Source: Haemaphysalis longicornis (Eukaryota; Arthropoda; Arachnida; Ixodida; Ixodidae). Taken from it: 64,000 nt of DNA. Below, piece after piece: positions 10,500-21,929 of this stretch. The notes beneath the pieces were generated by a model that was given only the letters and a program-made list of their open reading frames with translations, was not told the origin of the DNA and searched no databases. Where the stretch lies: assembly GCA_013339765.2 (NCBI GenBank), contig CM023454.1:41312950-41376949 (forward strand). The letters run 5' to 3'. Made by a program: the position numbers and the translations under genes. Numbering within the stretch: the first letter of the stretch is position 1; each line of letters begins with the position of its first letter.

Positions 10500-13261
10500 G
10501 GTGAGGGGTTATAGCTGCACACACGTGTAGGTTTAATTTACGCCGAGTGATATTGGCGGCCACTGTGAGGTGACTTTGCGATATGAGCAAGTGTTAAGAG
10601 TGCGATACTATTTTATTTTATTTTGTTTGTGTTCGCTGCTTTTTACCCTTTCCACGTCTCATGTACAGTGCTCACGGATTGAAACGCGACACTGCGAGTG
10701 AGTGGCCTGCGGTACATGCAGCGCCGCCCGTGGACGCCCGTGGAAGCTGGGTGTTGCTTTGTGGTATACCACAAGGATGAGAGCGTTTTAACCGTAGCCT
10801 TGCTGCTTCTGGTTGCCAAAGAGCGGGGTTTTGGTTCCCCCAGGGACAGTGGTGCGCTGCGAGCCTGGAGCGCAGGAGCGCGTTTGTGCTCCGGTGATTG
10901 CCGCCCCGCGGTCTACGCAGCCAATTTCGCGACATCGTCTGCTCGCGCGCGTTTTATACGCGTGCCCTTCTGATGAGACACAGATAAGATGCATGTAAGT
11001 CACGGTCATGCTTATCTGAATAAAACGAGCGTCTGCACGAAGGAACAGCCGACTTTATTCCATTATATAAAGTAAAGAAAAAGAGAGCCGACGAAATAAT
11101 AATACACCGCACCACACGCGAACTTGCCTGCAAAGGCATGTTTCCTTTTTTTAGTTTACATCCTGGAGTAAAGTTTGCTGTTCCTTCATAAGAGAAGTTA
11201 TGAAGGAACTGCTGTTCCTTCATAACAGAAGCCTCGTTTACCTTTGTCTCTGTTTAGTGTTCGCTAGTACGATGGTTTCCTTAGAAACCAATTCGCGCAA
11301 CGTACCGCCTTAGTTATCTTAGAGAAGTTCACTGCTCTCTGCCTCTACCTTGTGCCACACAAAGTCCAAAAACGCATATTCAACACAAACAAAGTCCAAA
11401 AACGCAGATTAAAAACGCACCTCCTGCTATACCACAATTCTGAGTGCCGCCGTGGACAAATGCTCTACAGCGGCGGGTGAGTGCGGGGCGATAGTTTCTT
11501 TGGTCAGTCTTGGGGTTTGCATGCATTCTGCTTCACCCAGGTGAACAGATCCTTCCCTCTCTAGGGAGTTGTGTTTATGTCCCTGAGAGTGTTCCAAGAG
11601 TGGCTGATCATTTCTAGTGCAGACTCTTAAGTATCTGTGATGATAGGTAATTCCGAGGAATAATTTATGATAGCTATTTCAAGCACTTCACTCCTGCATG
11701 GGTAGGGCCCAGAGACAGACAAAATAGAGGAGGAAATCCGGAGAAGTGTCCCAATGACGACGTTGCTGCACGTGCCTGCAGTGATATTGAGCCTTTGCTT
11801 GGCGGCTTTGCTTTTTCATACGAGCGGTTCGAAACGAGTAAGCTGAGATGGTAGCTTTCTGATTACAAATCAACAGACTTCTGGGTATAAAATAAAGCCA
11901 ATGCTGTGCTGAAGTGGGTAGCTACGAAAATGGCTAGTTTTAAAGTCACCCAGACAAAAACACCACTGAAGGTATACAAGCATCGTTTCTCGAACATTGA
12001 ACCCTAGGGTATGCCGCAGAAGTGTTTACTGAAACTGCGGCGGCTTTTGGCAAGGCTTCGAAAGGGTTAGGTATCCATGTTCCTGTAAAGTATAGAAACG
12101 TTGGAATCGCGTCAGGGGTTGAAAAACCATATACCTGTAATTTTTATGTAAACTTCGAATATACATGCGTAAAGCTCTTGCTCTGGCGGTCAAAGCAAGT
12201 CGTAGCCCTATTTTGTGCGCCCAGACGTATTCCAGTTATGGAAATTCTAGCGGTGTTATCTTTGTCCCCAAATATCCACCGTACTCCTAGCTCGCTATTG
12301 ATGGGAATAACGGTTGTAGAGTAGCGCAGAACCAATCTAGAGTTTTTCTCTTCAGAAATCTGTATCAAATGTTAAGGAATTCTTTAGCTTTTCAAACAAC
12401 CTCTTCTTTCTTCCCAAAAAGTTTCTCCTTTTTTCAAAATTTATACCCGCAGCTAAGGCGGGGAGGCTTGCAGCTACAGTGGTTTGTTTACATATAAATT
12501 AGACCAGCGCTGGTAGTATTGCAGCTATTTGTTGCACCTAAGTTCCTGTCCGAAACATCTGATGTGTTTTGGAAGCTATTTCAAATGTTAACATGCACCG
12601 AAGAGTGAATTCATAGGTTAATCTGTGATTTGGCACCGGCAACTGACTGATTAAAGGTAACTGTGAATGCTGTTTGTTTATATTTGAACGTTCTGCGGTA
12701 ACTTTAGCAAAAAAGCTCCGAGCGAGCTGATTTACCATGCAAAACTCTCGAAAGAGCCCCGCACTAACGCGGGTGTGCCCTTTAAGAGGCCGCCTGTGGC
12801 AAACGTTAGCTAGATTTGTTTGCCTTACCTGAACATCTAGCCGACGTGGGCACCCCCACACAACAAAAAAACTTTATATCTCCAACAATACAGCTGTTAA
12901 GATATTTAAATTTGGAATCGAGGAGCTTTTAAGGTTTGGAAGGAGTTTTAAAAGCTATAAATTAGGGCTATTCGCCAACAAACAGATATGACGGTGAAGC
13001 TCCATGCAGCTTCTAATAGGCTGTCGAATCAGCAATATATTGCAAATACACAGTGCGGGATTGTGATGGGACACTATCGCAACAGTAGCTAGGACCAAAG
13101 GCGTGAAAGGCCAGTGAGAAATTTCAAAACAGACCATCACAACAGTTGAGGAGATGCAGGGGTGAGATTTTGAGAAAGAAGAAAATGCGAGGTCGACAAA
13201 GACTTACGTTTACAAACGAAACAAAAGTAAATGAATTGCGCAAAAGCTAATGTTTCTATGT
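10500..13261. other. Unassigned sequence with a GC-rich patch
   Basis: The patch at about 10660-10980 is GC-rich compared with its AT-rich surroundings and has open frames on both strands, none with a motif that I recognise. At 11357-11420 an 18-base phrase, acaaagtccaaaaacgca, occurs twice. No gene is supported. Confidence 0.4.
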
Positions 13262-13559
13262 AAGATGACGATGATGGCTGGTGCTTAATGGCGCAAGGTC
13301 AACAAGCGCAAAGAGCGCCAGAGAAGTTACTAAATTTTTAATGAGGCCTTCAATACTTAAGCACGTGGCGAAAATTAAAACTGGCGCAAAACACAAGACA
13401 ATGGAGATGGCTGGTTACAGGGCCAGGATGATTACACGAATATGACAAGAGCTGCTGAAATTTCACCTCAGCTAAAAACTAAAACACGTTGACTAGAAAA
13501 CATTGGTTCGTCGGCTAAAATTTTGATGGGTGCAGTGAAATGTGGCATCTGTATATTCA

Positions 13560-13869
13560 GGGAAATGTTTGTGTCGTGTTGTGTCAAGTGCCTTGCAAGT
13601 GATTAGTATGTGGACAACCGACAGGCCCTTTCCGCACCTGCTACACATGGGTTCCCAATTTACAGTGAGCAGGTGGAGTGCGTTACACGTGTGTGGCCTA
13701 TCCGTAGCGTAGCCAGTGCGACTTCAGTGTATCTTTTTTGTGTGTCAGTTGTGTAGCGTCCCATTTGTGGTTTTATTACATGTAGTTTGTTGTGTGTTTG
13801 TTGACTCCAGTGTAATTTCTCTATGTTACGAAGCTGTCGTCTGATGTGTGTCTTCAGGTTGGTGTAATG
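13560..13869 (-). pseudogene. C-terminal region of the I-group LINE ORF2
   Basis: The minus-strand frame continues from the RNase H domain with helix-rich sequence and EVALATLRIGHTRVTH, the usual end-of-ORF motif of this LINE group. In an adjacent frame, CSRCGKGLSVVHILITC gives a C-x2-C-x8-H-x4-C zinc-knuckle-like pattern. A matching region is present in the element at the right edge of the window. Confidence 0.75.
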
Positions 13870-14275
13870 TAGTGTTGTAATGTGAACTGTAGTCATGAGA
13901 GCAGCAGCACCTGCCATTTGTTCAGCAGCCTCATGGCCAGAGATTCCACAATGCTTTGGTGCCCAGCATATAGTTATAAGAAGATTTGAGGCATATGCAG
14001 TCATTAGTACCTAGAAAAGAGCATTGGTCACGCATTTTTTAGATGGCCTTCCTGATTACAGTGCCTGCGCAACGCTTAGGAAATCTGAGTACACGATGGA
14101 TTTCACAATTTTATATTTTGTGATTTAATTTAAAGTGAGTTAGATGCCATACGCTTCTGCCGAGTAAATACTGTTGTGGAAATTTATTGTGTTGCTAACT
14201 CTTACATTTGGTCCGTTGGCTGCACAAGAGACAGTATAGCTAGTTTTAGACGCGTCGGCATAAAATTTTTGCACC
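13870..14275 (-). pseudogene. RNase H domain of the I-group LINE
   Basis: RNase H removes the RNA strand from the RNA/DNA hybrid after copying. On the minus strand the expected acidic residues appear as KFYADASKT (first Asp), SAEAYGI (Glu) and VYSDFLSV (second Asp). Then comes CWAPKHCGISGHEAAEQMAG, where the usual GNExAD is GHEAAE. Stops interrupt the frame after SAEAYGI and again before the last part. Confidence 0.82.
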
Positions 14276-14707
14276 TGTACGTGTCCTGTTGGAACAGGAT
14301 GTGCTGCAGGATTGCACTTTTGGGTACCCTATTTTTATATTAGTGTGAATGATAGGTCGCATGATATAGGACATAGACGCCATGTTGGAATAAATTATGG
14401 GTGGGGCCTTGTGCGTGTCTGACAGATGGCCCGTGAATGCAGCAGGCTCTTCCCTAACTCTGAGAGCGAAAGGTAAGTAGATAGAGGGCGTGTTTAAAAA
14501 GAGTTGTAAATTTGATGTATCGTTTAGGATACGATTAAAAGAACCGTTTGCGAGAGATACGATCCTAGATGCATACAGCAAGTCAACCTACTCACGCTGA
14601 TGCCCTAGGCACCATTTGCCCAACTCAACCACCGACTCTCGACAGGGCTTGTGTGGAAAGTGCCGCATGAGAGCCGAATACCAAGATGCAGAACTGGGTC
14701 GAGAATT

Positions 14708-15225
14708 TTAAACGTGCACTGACACCGATTTTTGGCGTTAATATTATTGCACATTTCGCTTCCTTCACTCAACAGAATACCCTGGCTGAAATATGAGCGG
14801 CCTGCGACGCTAAGAACATGGTTCAATTGGATCTCATTTATCGCGCCGACGGAGCAGCGCGCGGAGCGGCACTCAGGAAATGGGCATCAGCGTGACATCA
14901 CTCCAGGAGAGGAAAAAGAAGTGACGCGAAAGCGGTTGTCAAAAACCCGTGATTTCACTTCCCGCGCGCGGCCCCACGAGCTATGAGCAGGCGCAACATC
15001 CTCTCAAGCGGGCACCGGTGACGTCCGCACAAAGCGGTGATGTCAGGCAGGGAGTCTGTCGTATGCGCCGGTCGGGATGAAAGCGCGGGAATTTGAAACG
15101 AACAATTTTTAGGCTGTTTAATGTAAATAACTTATTTGAAGTGCTGTTTCAGGTTCGCCAGACCATTAGGCATTGATAAAAGCAATAAAAGTGCAACATA
15201 AATTTTCGTGTCAGTGCTCTTTTAA
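14708..15225 (-). mobile_element. TTAA-flanked MITE inside the I-group LINE
   Basis: The insert at 14712-15221 (510 bp) is flanked by TTAA at 14708-14711 and 15222-15225. Its ends form inverted repeats sharing GCACTGACAC: acgtgcactgacaccgattttt on the left and agagcactgacacgaaaatt on the right strand. Cutting out the insert with one TTAA restores the LINE frame on the minus strand as ATKTALK followed by ILDPVLHLGIR. TTAA target sites are typical of piggyBac-type transposons. The element has no visible transposase and must have been moved by one in trans. Confidence 0.87.
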
Positions 15226-16240
15226 GGGCTGTTTTTGTCGCTTACTCACACACGGCAATACCGAAGTCTAGCCGATACCTCACCCAGGCTGTGTAAAGCC
15301 GCAGCAGGTGTTGTTTGTCGGCCTTAAAAGATTGGTGTGAGAGGACCATAACAAAGTTCATTGTTTTTACGCATTTGCATTTGAGCTGCTTGATATGCGA
15401 AACGAATGTAAGCCTTTCAAAGATTCAAATACATAAAAACTTGTGCTTTTTGTTCACAGGAATCGGCGCATTTTAAGAGTTATGTAAGTGTCTTGGTGGA
15501 CTCCACGCTTCCTGCAGAACACAACACAAGAGCTCATTTCAAGGATTAATTTTAAAACCATTCTTGTCTGCCCAGCCGGTAAGTTTCTTAACGCCGAGCG
15601 CAACTTCACGTTCGCCCACATGTATGGAATAAGAGATTGTAGGTGGCAATACAGTTCCATGAGAGTTCATCTGAACACTCCACATTGTGCCACGCCATTT
15701 TCTGGCACAAGAACCTTTGACAGTGCAGAACCAACAAGAAAGAGTGTTAAACATATAACCAGAAACACTGAATGACTTGAGGTCACTAAGGATCTCATAA
15801 GGCCAAGCAGTGCCATCGGCCTTTTAGAGGTCAAAAAACACCGCTAAACAGAACGTTTTGGGATGACGGCATCCTGGATGTATGAATTTAGTGCCACAAG
15901 TTGATAGTTTTTGTATTTCCCCGCCCTGAAGCCTGCCTGAACTCTATAGAAAAGGCCAGTGTACTCCAAAAAGGACACAGGCCTCCGGTTCAAAGTCTTC
16001 TTGAGAAGCTGGCACAGACAGCTGGTCAGGGCAATGGGTCGATAGCTAGCGGGAGAGGAAGGGTCCTTATCTTCTTTCAAGAATGCTATAACTATAGCAT
16101 CCCTTTAGGACCCAGGAATGGGCCCAGAAGCCATATCTTTTTGAAAAGGTGAAGAAGTGTTACAAAAGGGTCTGTGTGTAAGTGTGGTATCATTGTATAT
16201 GTCAATTTGTCTGGGCCTGGAGCTGATTGTTTACACGTGA
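15226..16240 (-). pseudogene. I-group LINE reverse transcriptase with catalytic loop deleted
   Basis: On the minus strand, motifs in order are KEDKDPSSPASYRPIALTSC, LLKKTLNRRPVSFLE, VQAGFRAGKYKNYQLVAL, then after a stop and shift AVFFDL (motif A region). Next come PPTISYSIHVGEREVALGVK and WADKNGFKINP, then SSCVVFCRKRG in another frame, and LTFVSHIKQLK with LLRLYTAWVRYRLDFGIAV. In relatives I would expect a Y-x-D-D box between ISYSIHV and GEREVALG. Here the two are joined directly, so about ten residues with both catalytic aspartates appear to be deleted. That expectation is from general knowledge of the family. Confidence 0.8.
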
Positions 16241-16859
16241 TAAGATCACGTGAAGTGTAAAAATCTCATGAAATCTGAATTCGGAGTTATAAGAAGTGGC
16301 TGATCTGACATAGTCATGTAAAGGCATCTTCTTGGCCACGAGTTTGTGTTTCATGAAAGTGTTTGTGTAGTGTGCTGAACTGGACACGTGTTGTTCGTGT
16401 TGTGCAAGTGTGTAAGCCTTCTCTTCGAGTGTGTCCCCTGTTGTGCTCACCAGAAGCAGGCTGTGTGTTTATTGTCGTTTGAGTTTGCTTGTTCGTGTAA
16501 ATACTATTCTTGTGTCTGTGTAGAACAACTATCGCGTTTTGCCTCATGGCCACACGTTTTCCGAACGCCTTGGCCCGTTTAAACAGGAGGTTACCCGTTA
16601 TGGGGTACCGTCGAAAGATTCCCCACGCCTTGTTATATGCCTCTCGCGTCCGCCTACAGTAATCATTTCACCACGACCTCCTCTGGTTGCGCTGGGCACC
16701 AGAGGCGTGGGAATAGACTTTTCGGTGGCGTCGAGGATGTGCGCCGTGAAGAGTTGAGCGGCTTCATCAACGTGTAGGTGTCCTATGAACGCGTGGAGTT
16801 GTTTGGATGTCTCAGTAAATATATTGAGTTGAATTGAGGGGCAACAAGAAGGAAATAAA

Positions 16860-17160
16860 AGCTACATATTCCAATCGCTAAAGAATGTTCACAAAATTCT
16901 AGCCCACCTTCCCAACTATTACACGTCACAGTTTATCACTGGACACGGTAGTTTGCCGTTTTATTTTTATAGGTTCGCCATTACAAATAATAACATATGT
17001 AAATGCAACCTACCCGCTGACAGTTTCGACCACTATTTACAGGGCTGCCTAAACACAAACAAACACAGAGAACAATTTCCTAATATCCATAGAACTGATC
17101 TCGTAAGAAGCAAATCAGATCGAATAACACATACAGGAACATTACAATTTTAGAAGAAAT
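16860..17160 (+). pseudogene. C-terminal fragment of an R1/LOA/jockey-group LINE
   Basis: The plus-strand frame reads YTSQFITGHGSLPFYFYRF followed by CKCNLPADSFDHYLQGC. This is the TGHG...C-x-C...H-x4-C motif found at the C-terminus of ORF2 in jockey, R1 and LOA-group LINEs. Only this tail is present; the rest was lost or never inserted. It abuts the oppositely oriented I-group LINE. Confidence 0.72.
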
Positions 17161-17539
17161 GACAATACTAATCAACGCTATAATATGCAATACGAACACC
17201 TAAAATATATTGTCACAACTTCACACATTCGCAGAAGCAAAGTCAGCTGCAAATACCGCGATCATACCTTTGAGAACTTTTGCATTTATCTGTGCTTTGT
17301 AGTGAGTCATTTTCTGGGTAATTATCTTTGCAGGCCACTCTTGCGATATTGTCCAGAAGCATGTAAGTGGCGCTGTTGGGAATGCTTCTGTCTCGACGTC
17401 GTTTGACGTAGTGGTGACTGTGACGGCCAGTGAATGTGATGCTGGAAGTGAAACCCCGTTAAAGTCTACATCGGCTGTAGTCGGAGGTTGTGTAGGCGAC
17501 TGAGGCGGAAGGGAGGTCGGCGCCACGGTAGTGGGTGGC

Positions 17540-18263
17540 TCAAAGGTGCCTGCGGGTAGGGTTATAGCAGCAAGCGTGCCGGGTGGTGGTCGGCGGGCGC
17601 TCGTGATGCTGTCGGCCGCCAGTTCTCTCGTGAACGGTGCGGCTGCTCGCTTAAAATGAAAAGCTGGGTGTCGGCGTTTGTGAGAGTGGAGGTCGCCGTG
17701 CTGGATGGTATGGAGGGTTCTGTGAGGGGTGGCGTAGCGTGTACAAGCCGTGCGGGTACCTCGTGTGCTGCAGGCGGCGGGGGATCACCTCGATAGCCAC
17801 AGTGCTCGAGCACGGCAGCCCGAAGGTCGGTGTTACGTTTTGTCATGGTATGTGTGGCTGCCGGGCTAGAGATGGAGTACAGAGGGGCGACACTAGTTGC
17901 AGGGGACGTAGGTCATGGCGCGGAGGGTAGTTTGCGGTTGTGAAGCTTGTGCGAGCGTACGTCTACCTGCCGCGATGCTGGCCAAAAGCATGTCGTCCGT
18001 GAGGTCATACTGCGCGAACACGCAGCTTAAATGTCGTCGTAAGGGGTTTGGCTGGGAGGTGCTAGGCAGAGGATACAGCGGAGTTGTAGCGGAAGCGTCT
18101 CCCAGAGGATGGTGTGCTTCAGAGGCTTCACGCGGACGTGGTTGAGCTAGAGGTTAGCCTCGAACTTGAAGAACCATGCTCTGACATGGCGTGGGTCGAA
18201 CACCGGAATCGGCGGGTCTCCCCACGTCACCATGTCGGTGTGCCACTGGCCGGGTAATGGCGC
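17540..18263 (-). pseudogene. Gag-like remnant of an LTR retrotransposon
   Basis: The minus strand, in two frames, reads PVFDPRHVRAWFFKFEANL, KHTILWETLPLQL, APPSQTPYDDI and then QYDLTDDMLLASIAAGR. This resembles the N-terminal gag domain of metazoan Ty3/Gypsy-type elements, with W-F-x-x-x-E-A-x-F, a central YxxL-type helix and TPYDxxK. A proline-, serine- and threonine-rich stretch follows toward 17540 (for example DPPPPAAHEVPARL). No protease, reverse transcriptase or integrase follows, so the element is truncated. It sits directly after a likely primer-binding site and LTR. Confidence 0.6.
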
Positions 18264-18281
18264 GGAACTCCCGGGTCACCA
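18264..18281 (-). promoter_or_regulatory. Candidate primer-binding site
   Basis: The minus strand reads TGGTGACCCGGGAGTTCC, beginning with the TGG that pairs with the CCA end of a tRNA, two bases after the proposed LTR end. The tRNA has not been identified, and the site is inferred from position and the TGG start. Confidence 0.42.
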
Positions 18282-18283
18282 CA

Positions 18284-18703
18284 TGTAGGAAAGGGAGTCG
18301 TGGACTCCATGATATGCTGCGGCTCTCCTATATTTATTCAGGTCGCGTAGGCCCGGCCAGAACTAGCAGCCGTGCAGAAGTTTACTCGACGTTCCATCTT
18401 GTGGCATGTGGCACTGCCGACGCCTGGCGAGGCACCGGTGATGGTGATTGCAGCACTCATGACGACAATAGCGATGGTGTCGGTAAAGTTCAACTAAAGA
18501 AAAAACAGGACTTGGGCTTTCCATGTAGTGAGACTAATTGACAGCCCGTGGACAAATAGGATCAGAGAGTGCATAACAAGACATCTGTCAAGAAGGGGAA
18601 GCGGCTAGTCCGAAGGAGGGATGAAATAAAGTCGGGTTATGCAGTAGACCTGAGTAGGCAGTCGACCTGAGTAGGCTGCTACGGCTGATGATGATTAGGT
18701 ACA
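18284..18703 (-). repeat. Candidate 5' LTR (TGTA...TACA)
   Basis: On the minus strand a 420-bp segment starts TGTACCTAATC at 18703 and ends CCTACA at 18284, so it has the TG...CA ends of an LTR. It contains AATAAATATAG as a possible polyadenylation signal and a short internal duplication (gtagacctgagtagg / gtcgacctgagtagg). It lies immediately upstream of the primer-binding site and gag remnant. No second LTR copy was found in the window. Confidence 0.48.
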
Positions 18704-18764
18704 GCATACAAATCTTGCAAACCTGCTCACGCAATTACAACATGCAAATATACAGGATTTCCCA

Positions 18765-19437
18765 CTCAATATAATCCAATGTTATCCCAGCGCCAGTGAA
18801 TATAATCCAAGTACCGATCAATATAATCCAGTGAGCGGACCAATATGATCCAGGACAAAGGCAGTGCAGAACACATGCCAGCGATTTGTAATTTAGTTGG
18901 CAACCACTACAAATCCGGTCGCAGTATATTTTGATTCAAGTTAGACACACTAGGTTACGGGACCAGCTTAAGCAGACGACCTAAGAACTGCGCAATAAAA
19001 CAGTCACGTGAGTATCCAGCACTCTCGTATAATTACTATACTAAATCCGAAGAATGTGTCATGGGTAAGAGTGATCGCATTTAAATTTCTCTCTTACTCG
19101 AAATTTTAGGAAAAATTGCCGTAATGCCCAACTCTCGAAACCCAATGCGGGAACGAACGTGTAGCAGGGGGCGCTGCTCGCCCCTTTCAACAGCGCCACA
19201 AGCAGATTAAAATCGCGAAAATGGTCGGGCATGCCCTTTCATGTACACGTGGAGAACGCATGTTTCCGGGTTATTTAAAGGGGAAACCTCTCGTTACCGT
19301 GATGATGTTATTCATACGAAACTTACATTTTTTTTCAGAAATTAGGTTCGAGCGACACGCGTTCGGTTTAGGTATTTACCTAATATATGTGCTTAAATCA
19401 ATATTCGTCAGTCATTCATGTGGTTAAAAGGCAAATT
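18765..19437 (+). repeat. Composite repeat copy 1, head segment
   Basis: This non-tandem segment precedes a 134-bp satellite array. It matches, in inverted orientation, the sequence from about 36570 down to 36030. Shared phrases include gtaatttagttggcaa, gcgcaataaaacagtcacgtga and acccaatgcgg/acccaatacgg. Its left end has four copies of caatataatcca-like sequence at 18767, 18798, 18819 and 18841. The shared head shows that the satellite is part of a larger dispersed unit and not a free-standing array. Confidence 0.8.
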
Positions 19438-20262
19438 GATGTCACCAGTTCTTGTGAGGTACCAAATTAAACGTCTCGATAGGAGGAATCACGTTGGAGA
19501 AGTTAGAAATTGCTTCCTGGTTTTAGTCATGAGATAGTCACGTGATTCATGGATTCCATAAAAGTCAAAGTGATGCGACTAGGGCTTGTGAGGTATAAAA
19601 TTAAAAGTATGGATGCGGGGAATCAAGTGGACCAAATAACAATCTCCTTCTGGTTATAGTCGCGAGAAAGTCACGTGAGTCAGAAATTAGGTTAAAAATC
19701 AATGTGATGCAACTAGGGCTTTAAGGTATGAAATTATAGGTCTCGATGAAGGGAATCACGTGGGTCAAATTAAAATGGCTTCCTAGTTATAGTCATTGTG
19801 ATAGTCACGTGAGTCAAGGATTCGGTTAAAAGTCGAATTGATGCCACTAGGGCTTGTGAGGTATGGAATTAAATGTCTCGATTAGAGGAATCACACAGGA
19901 CAAGTTAAAATTGCTCCGTGGTTATAGTCATGAGATATTCACGTGATTCGTAGATTGGGTTAAAATCCCGAGTGATGTCACCATGGCTTGCGGGGCATCA
20001 GAATAAAGGTCTCAACGAGGGGAATCACGTGGGGTAAATTAAAAATCGCTTCGTTGGTATAATCTTGAGATAGTGACGTGAGTAACAGACGAGGGTAAAT
20101 TCAAAGTGATGCCATCAGGGCTGGTGTGGTATCAGAATAAATGTCTCGATGAGGTGAATCACGTGGGACAAATTAAGTATGGCTTCCTGGTTATAGTAAT
20201 GAGATAGTGACGCGAGTCATAGATTGGGTTAAGAGAGAAAGTGATGCCGCTAGGGCTTGTTA
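19438..20262 (+). repeat. 134-bp satellite array, copy 1 (about six units)
   Basis: The marker gcttgtgaggta recurs at about 19452, 19586, 19718, 19853, 19987, 20120 and 20253, giving a period of 132-135 bp. Each unit usually contains two CACGTG palindromes, one in aatcacgtgg and one in gtcacgtgagtc, although some copies are mutated. The units are diverged, so the array is old. The same unit, inverted, forms the arrays at 30.4-31.3 and 34.3-35.6 kb. Confidence 0.92.
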
Positions 20263-20980
20263 TCGCCGGCCCGAATGTAGAAAGAAAGTTACATATGCGA
20301 GAAAGGGGTGGATGGGGTGTTGAAAATTGGGCTAGGAATGTGTGTTTGTGCTGGTAGTGAAAGCGACGATCTCATATCTGCACAAGATCCCTGCATCCCA
20401 AATTACAAAGTCGGCCATAGCTTTCTGCGGTCAGACTTGTTCAGTTTGTGCTTCCTACAAGCTCACATATTCCAAGGAAACATTTTGTGCGTCTTCCATT
20501 TTCGTAGGGTCTTTCTGACCCGTTTCTGAATGGGAACAGAATGAGCTCTGTAGGCCGAGTGGTCGACGCAGCCCCGGGCTTCATGTGGAGCTTTTGATGT
20601 TTGGAATCATGTTTTTTTATATTTTCGATATTTTTCTCAAAAACATGAAAGGAAGTTTTCTTTCACGCCCTTCACTATTTGATAGAAAGTTACTACTCTA
20701 CTGTGGTGGCATCTCCTTGCAATTCGAATAAAGCTTTTGTCTAATATATACAAGCAATTCCTTCATTTGTTTTGCTTTTTATTTGTACTTTGTTAGTCGT
20801 GGCTGATATGCCATGTGGAGCAACGCAGCCACAACACAATAATGTACCGGGATGGTAAATATATCTGTGGTGCTCTACATTTTTATGGTAGTAAACAGTA
20901 TACACACGGTAAACCAGCACGCTACAGAACCCACTTTACATTCCCCGTCAGTCCAGCAGAAGTACCTGAAAAGACCACCT
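20263..20980. other. Unassigned sequence
   Basis: No gene or nameable repeat is seen between the satellite array and the SINE relic. Confidence 0.4.
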
Positions 20981-21145
20981 GCAGTGGCTCATTTATAATG
21001 CTGAGCCCAAAGACGCGGGTTTGATCCCGTTTGCTATCTCTGCTTTCCAAATGGAGGAAAATAAAACACGATCGTATGTCGAGATTTCATTTCGCGTTAA
21101 AGATGCCCAGGTGGTTAAAGTAATCCAGAGTCCTCGTGGCCGAGG
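20981..21145 (+). mobile_element. Diverged tRNA-derived SINE relic
   Basis: The head gcagtggctcatttataatg and the B-box-like ggtttgatccc (21018-21028) match a tRNA-like SINE promoter. Then comes gtatgtcgagatttcatttcgcgttaaag and cccaggtggttaaagtaatc, the body of the Ruka-like SINE family seen at 7.6, 39.2, 46.8 and 54.2 kb, strongly mutated. This is an older copy; no target-site duplication is visible. Confidence 0.72.
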
Positions 21146-21929
21146 TGCAGAAGCGCGACGCGTTCAACCCCCACAATTAGAATTTTGAACTGAAATAATA
21201 AAAAGGCCGTGTATCTCCTTCCTCTGCTTCAAATGTCATCGAAATACAGTAGTCTTCTGCATCCTGTGCCTGTAAAACACCTTCTCTCCCCTTTTCTCCT
21301 CCACTCCCCCTTCCCGTCATGAATGCAGTAAAAATTTACTCAATTCAATCCGAATCTCCTACGTTCGCTTCATCTGTTCAGAGCTCTTTTTTTATGGCTC
21401 TTTGCCGCGAATTAAAAGCCCGAAAGAGAGCAGCACACAGCGCCTCAAGAAAGCCAGCAGAGCTTGCTACAAAGTAATTGATAGGGAGCGTCGTGCTGGA
21501 AGAGGGAAAAGCAACTCGGCGATCGTAGGGAAAAGAGAGTTGTCAATCACGAAGGACCGGAATTTGAAAGGCAGGTGAAGCAGAAATGTAACATTTTCCA
21601 GTAGTCCCTTCACAACACCTGATTGCAGTGCCAGACTTGCCTGTATTGAAATTTCATATAAATGACTTCTTGTTCTAGAGAGTATACTGAAGCCACCGAC
21701 AGGACGAGTAACGCCACAGTCACGTGATGCGCCGTTCGGTGCATTGATGTCACCACCAATACTGGTGGTGACTTCACACTTTTCTTAGGGAATGCGCGAC
21801 GCAACGCTATGATGCGCCTTGCAAGACGTTTCACAGGGTTACTCTTTTAACGTGAAAGCACTATGCTTTTTAAAGCAGAGCTTTTTATCTCTACCCCCGA
21901 AAGGTTCTTTCGCGACAGTTGGTGTCACC
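21146..21929. other. Unassigned sequence
   Basis: A C- and T-rich stretch lies at about 21270-21320. Nothing else is recognisable before the Penelope-like element. Confidence 0.4.

Larger units (their letters stand above)
13262..16840 (-). mobile_element. I-group LINE with RNase H domain, minus strand, decayed
   Basis: Read on the minus strand from about 16840 down, this holds the ORF2 linker, reverse transcriptase, thumb region, RNase H domain, C-terminal zinc-finger-like region (CSRCGKGLSVVHILITC) and a 3' end reading gcgccattaagcaccagccatcatcgtcatc. A second element with nearly the same 3' end lies at 62.8 kb. RNase H downstream of reverse transcriptase is typical of I-superfamily LINEs. 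The endonuclease was not found. A MITE interrupts it at 14712-15221. Frameshifts, stops and a deletion of the catalytic loop show that it is dead. Confidence 0.87.

Noticed and set aside
18764..20262. CRISPR-like array
   Set aside because: The whole 134-bp unit is repeated with no distinct short repeat and unique spacer pattern, in a eukaryotic TE context.
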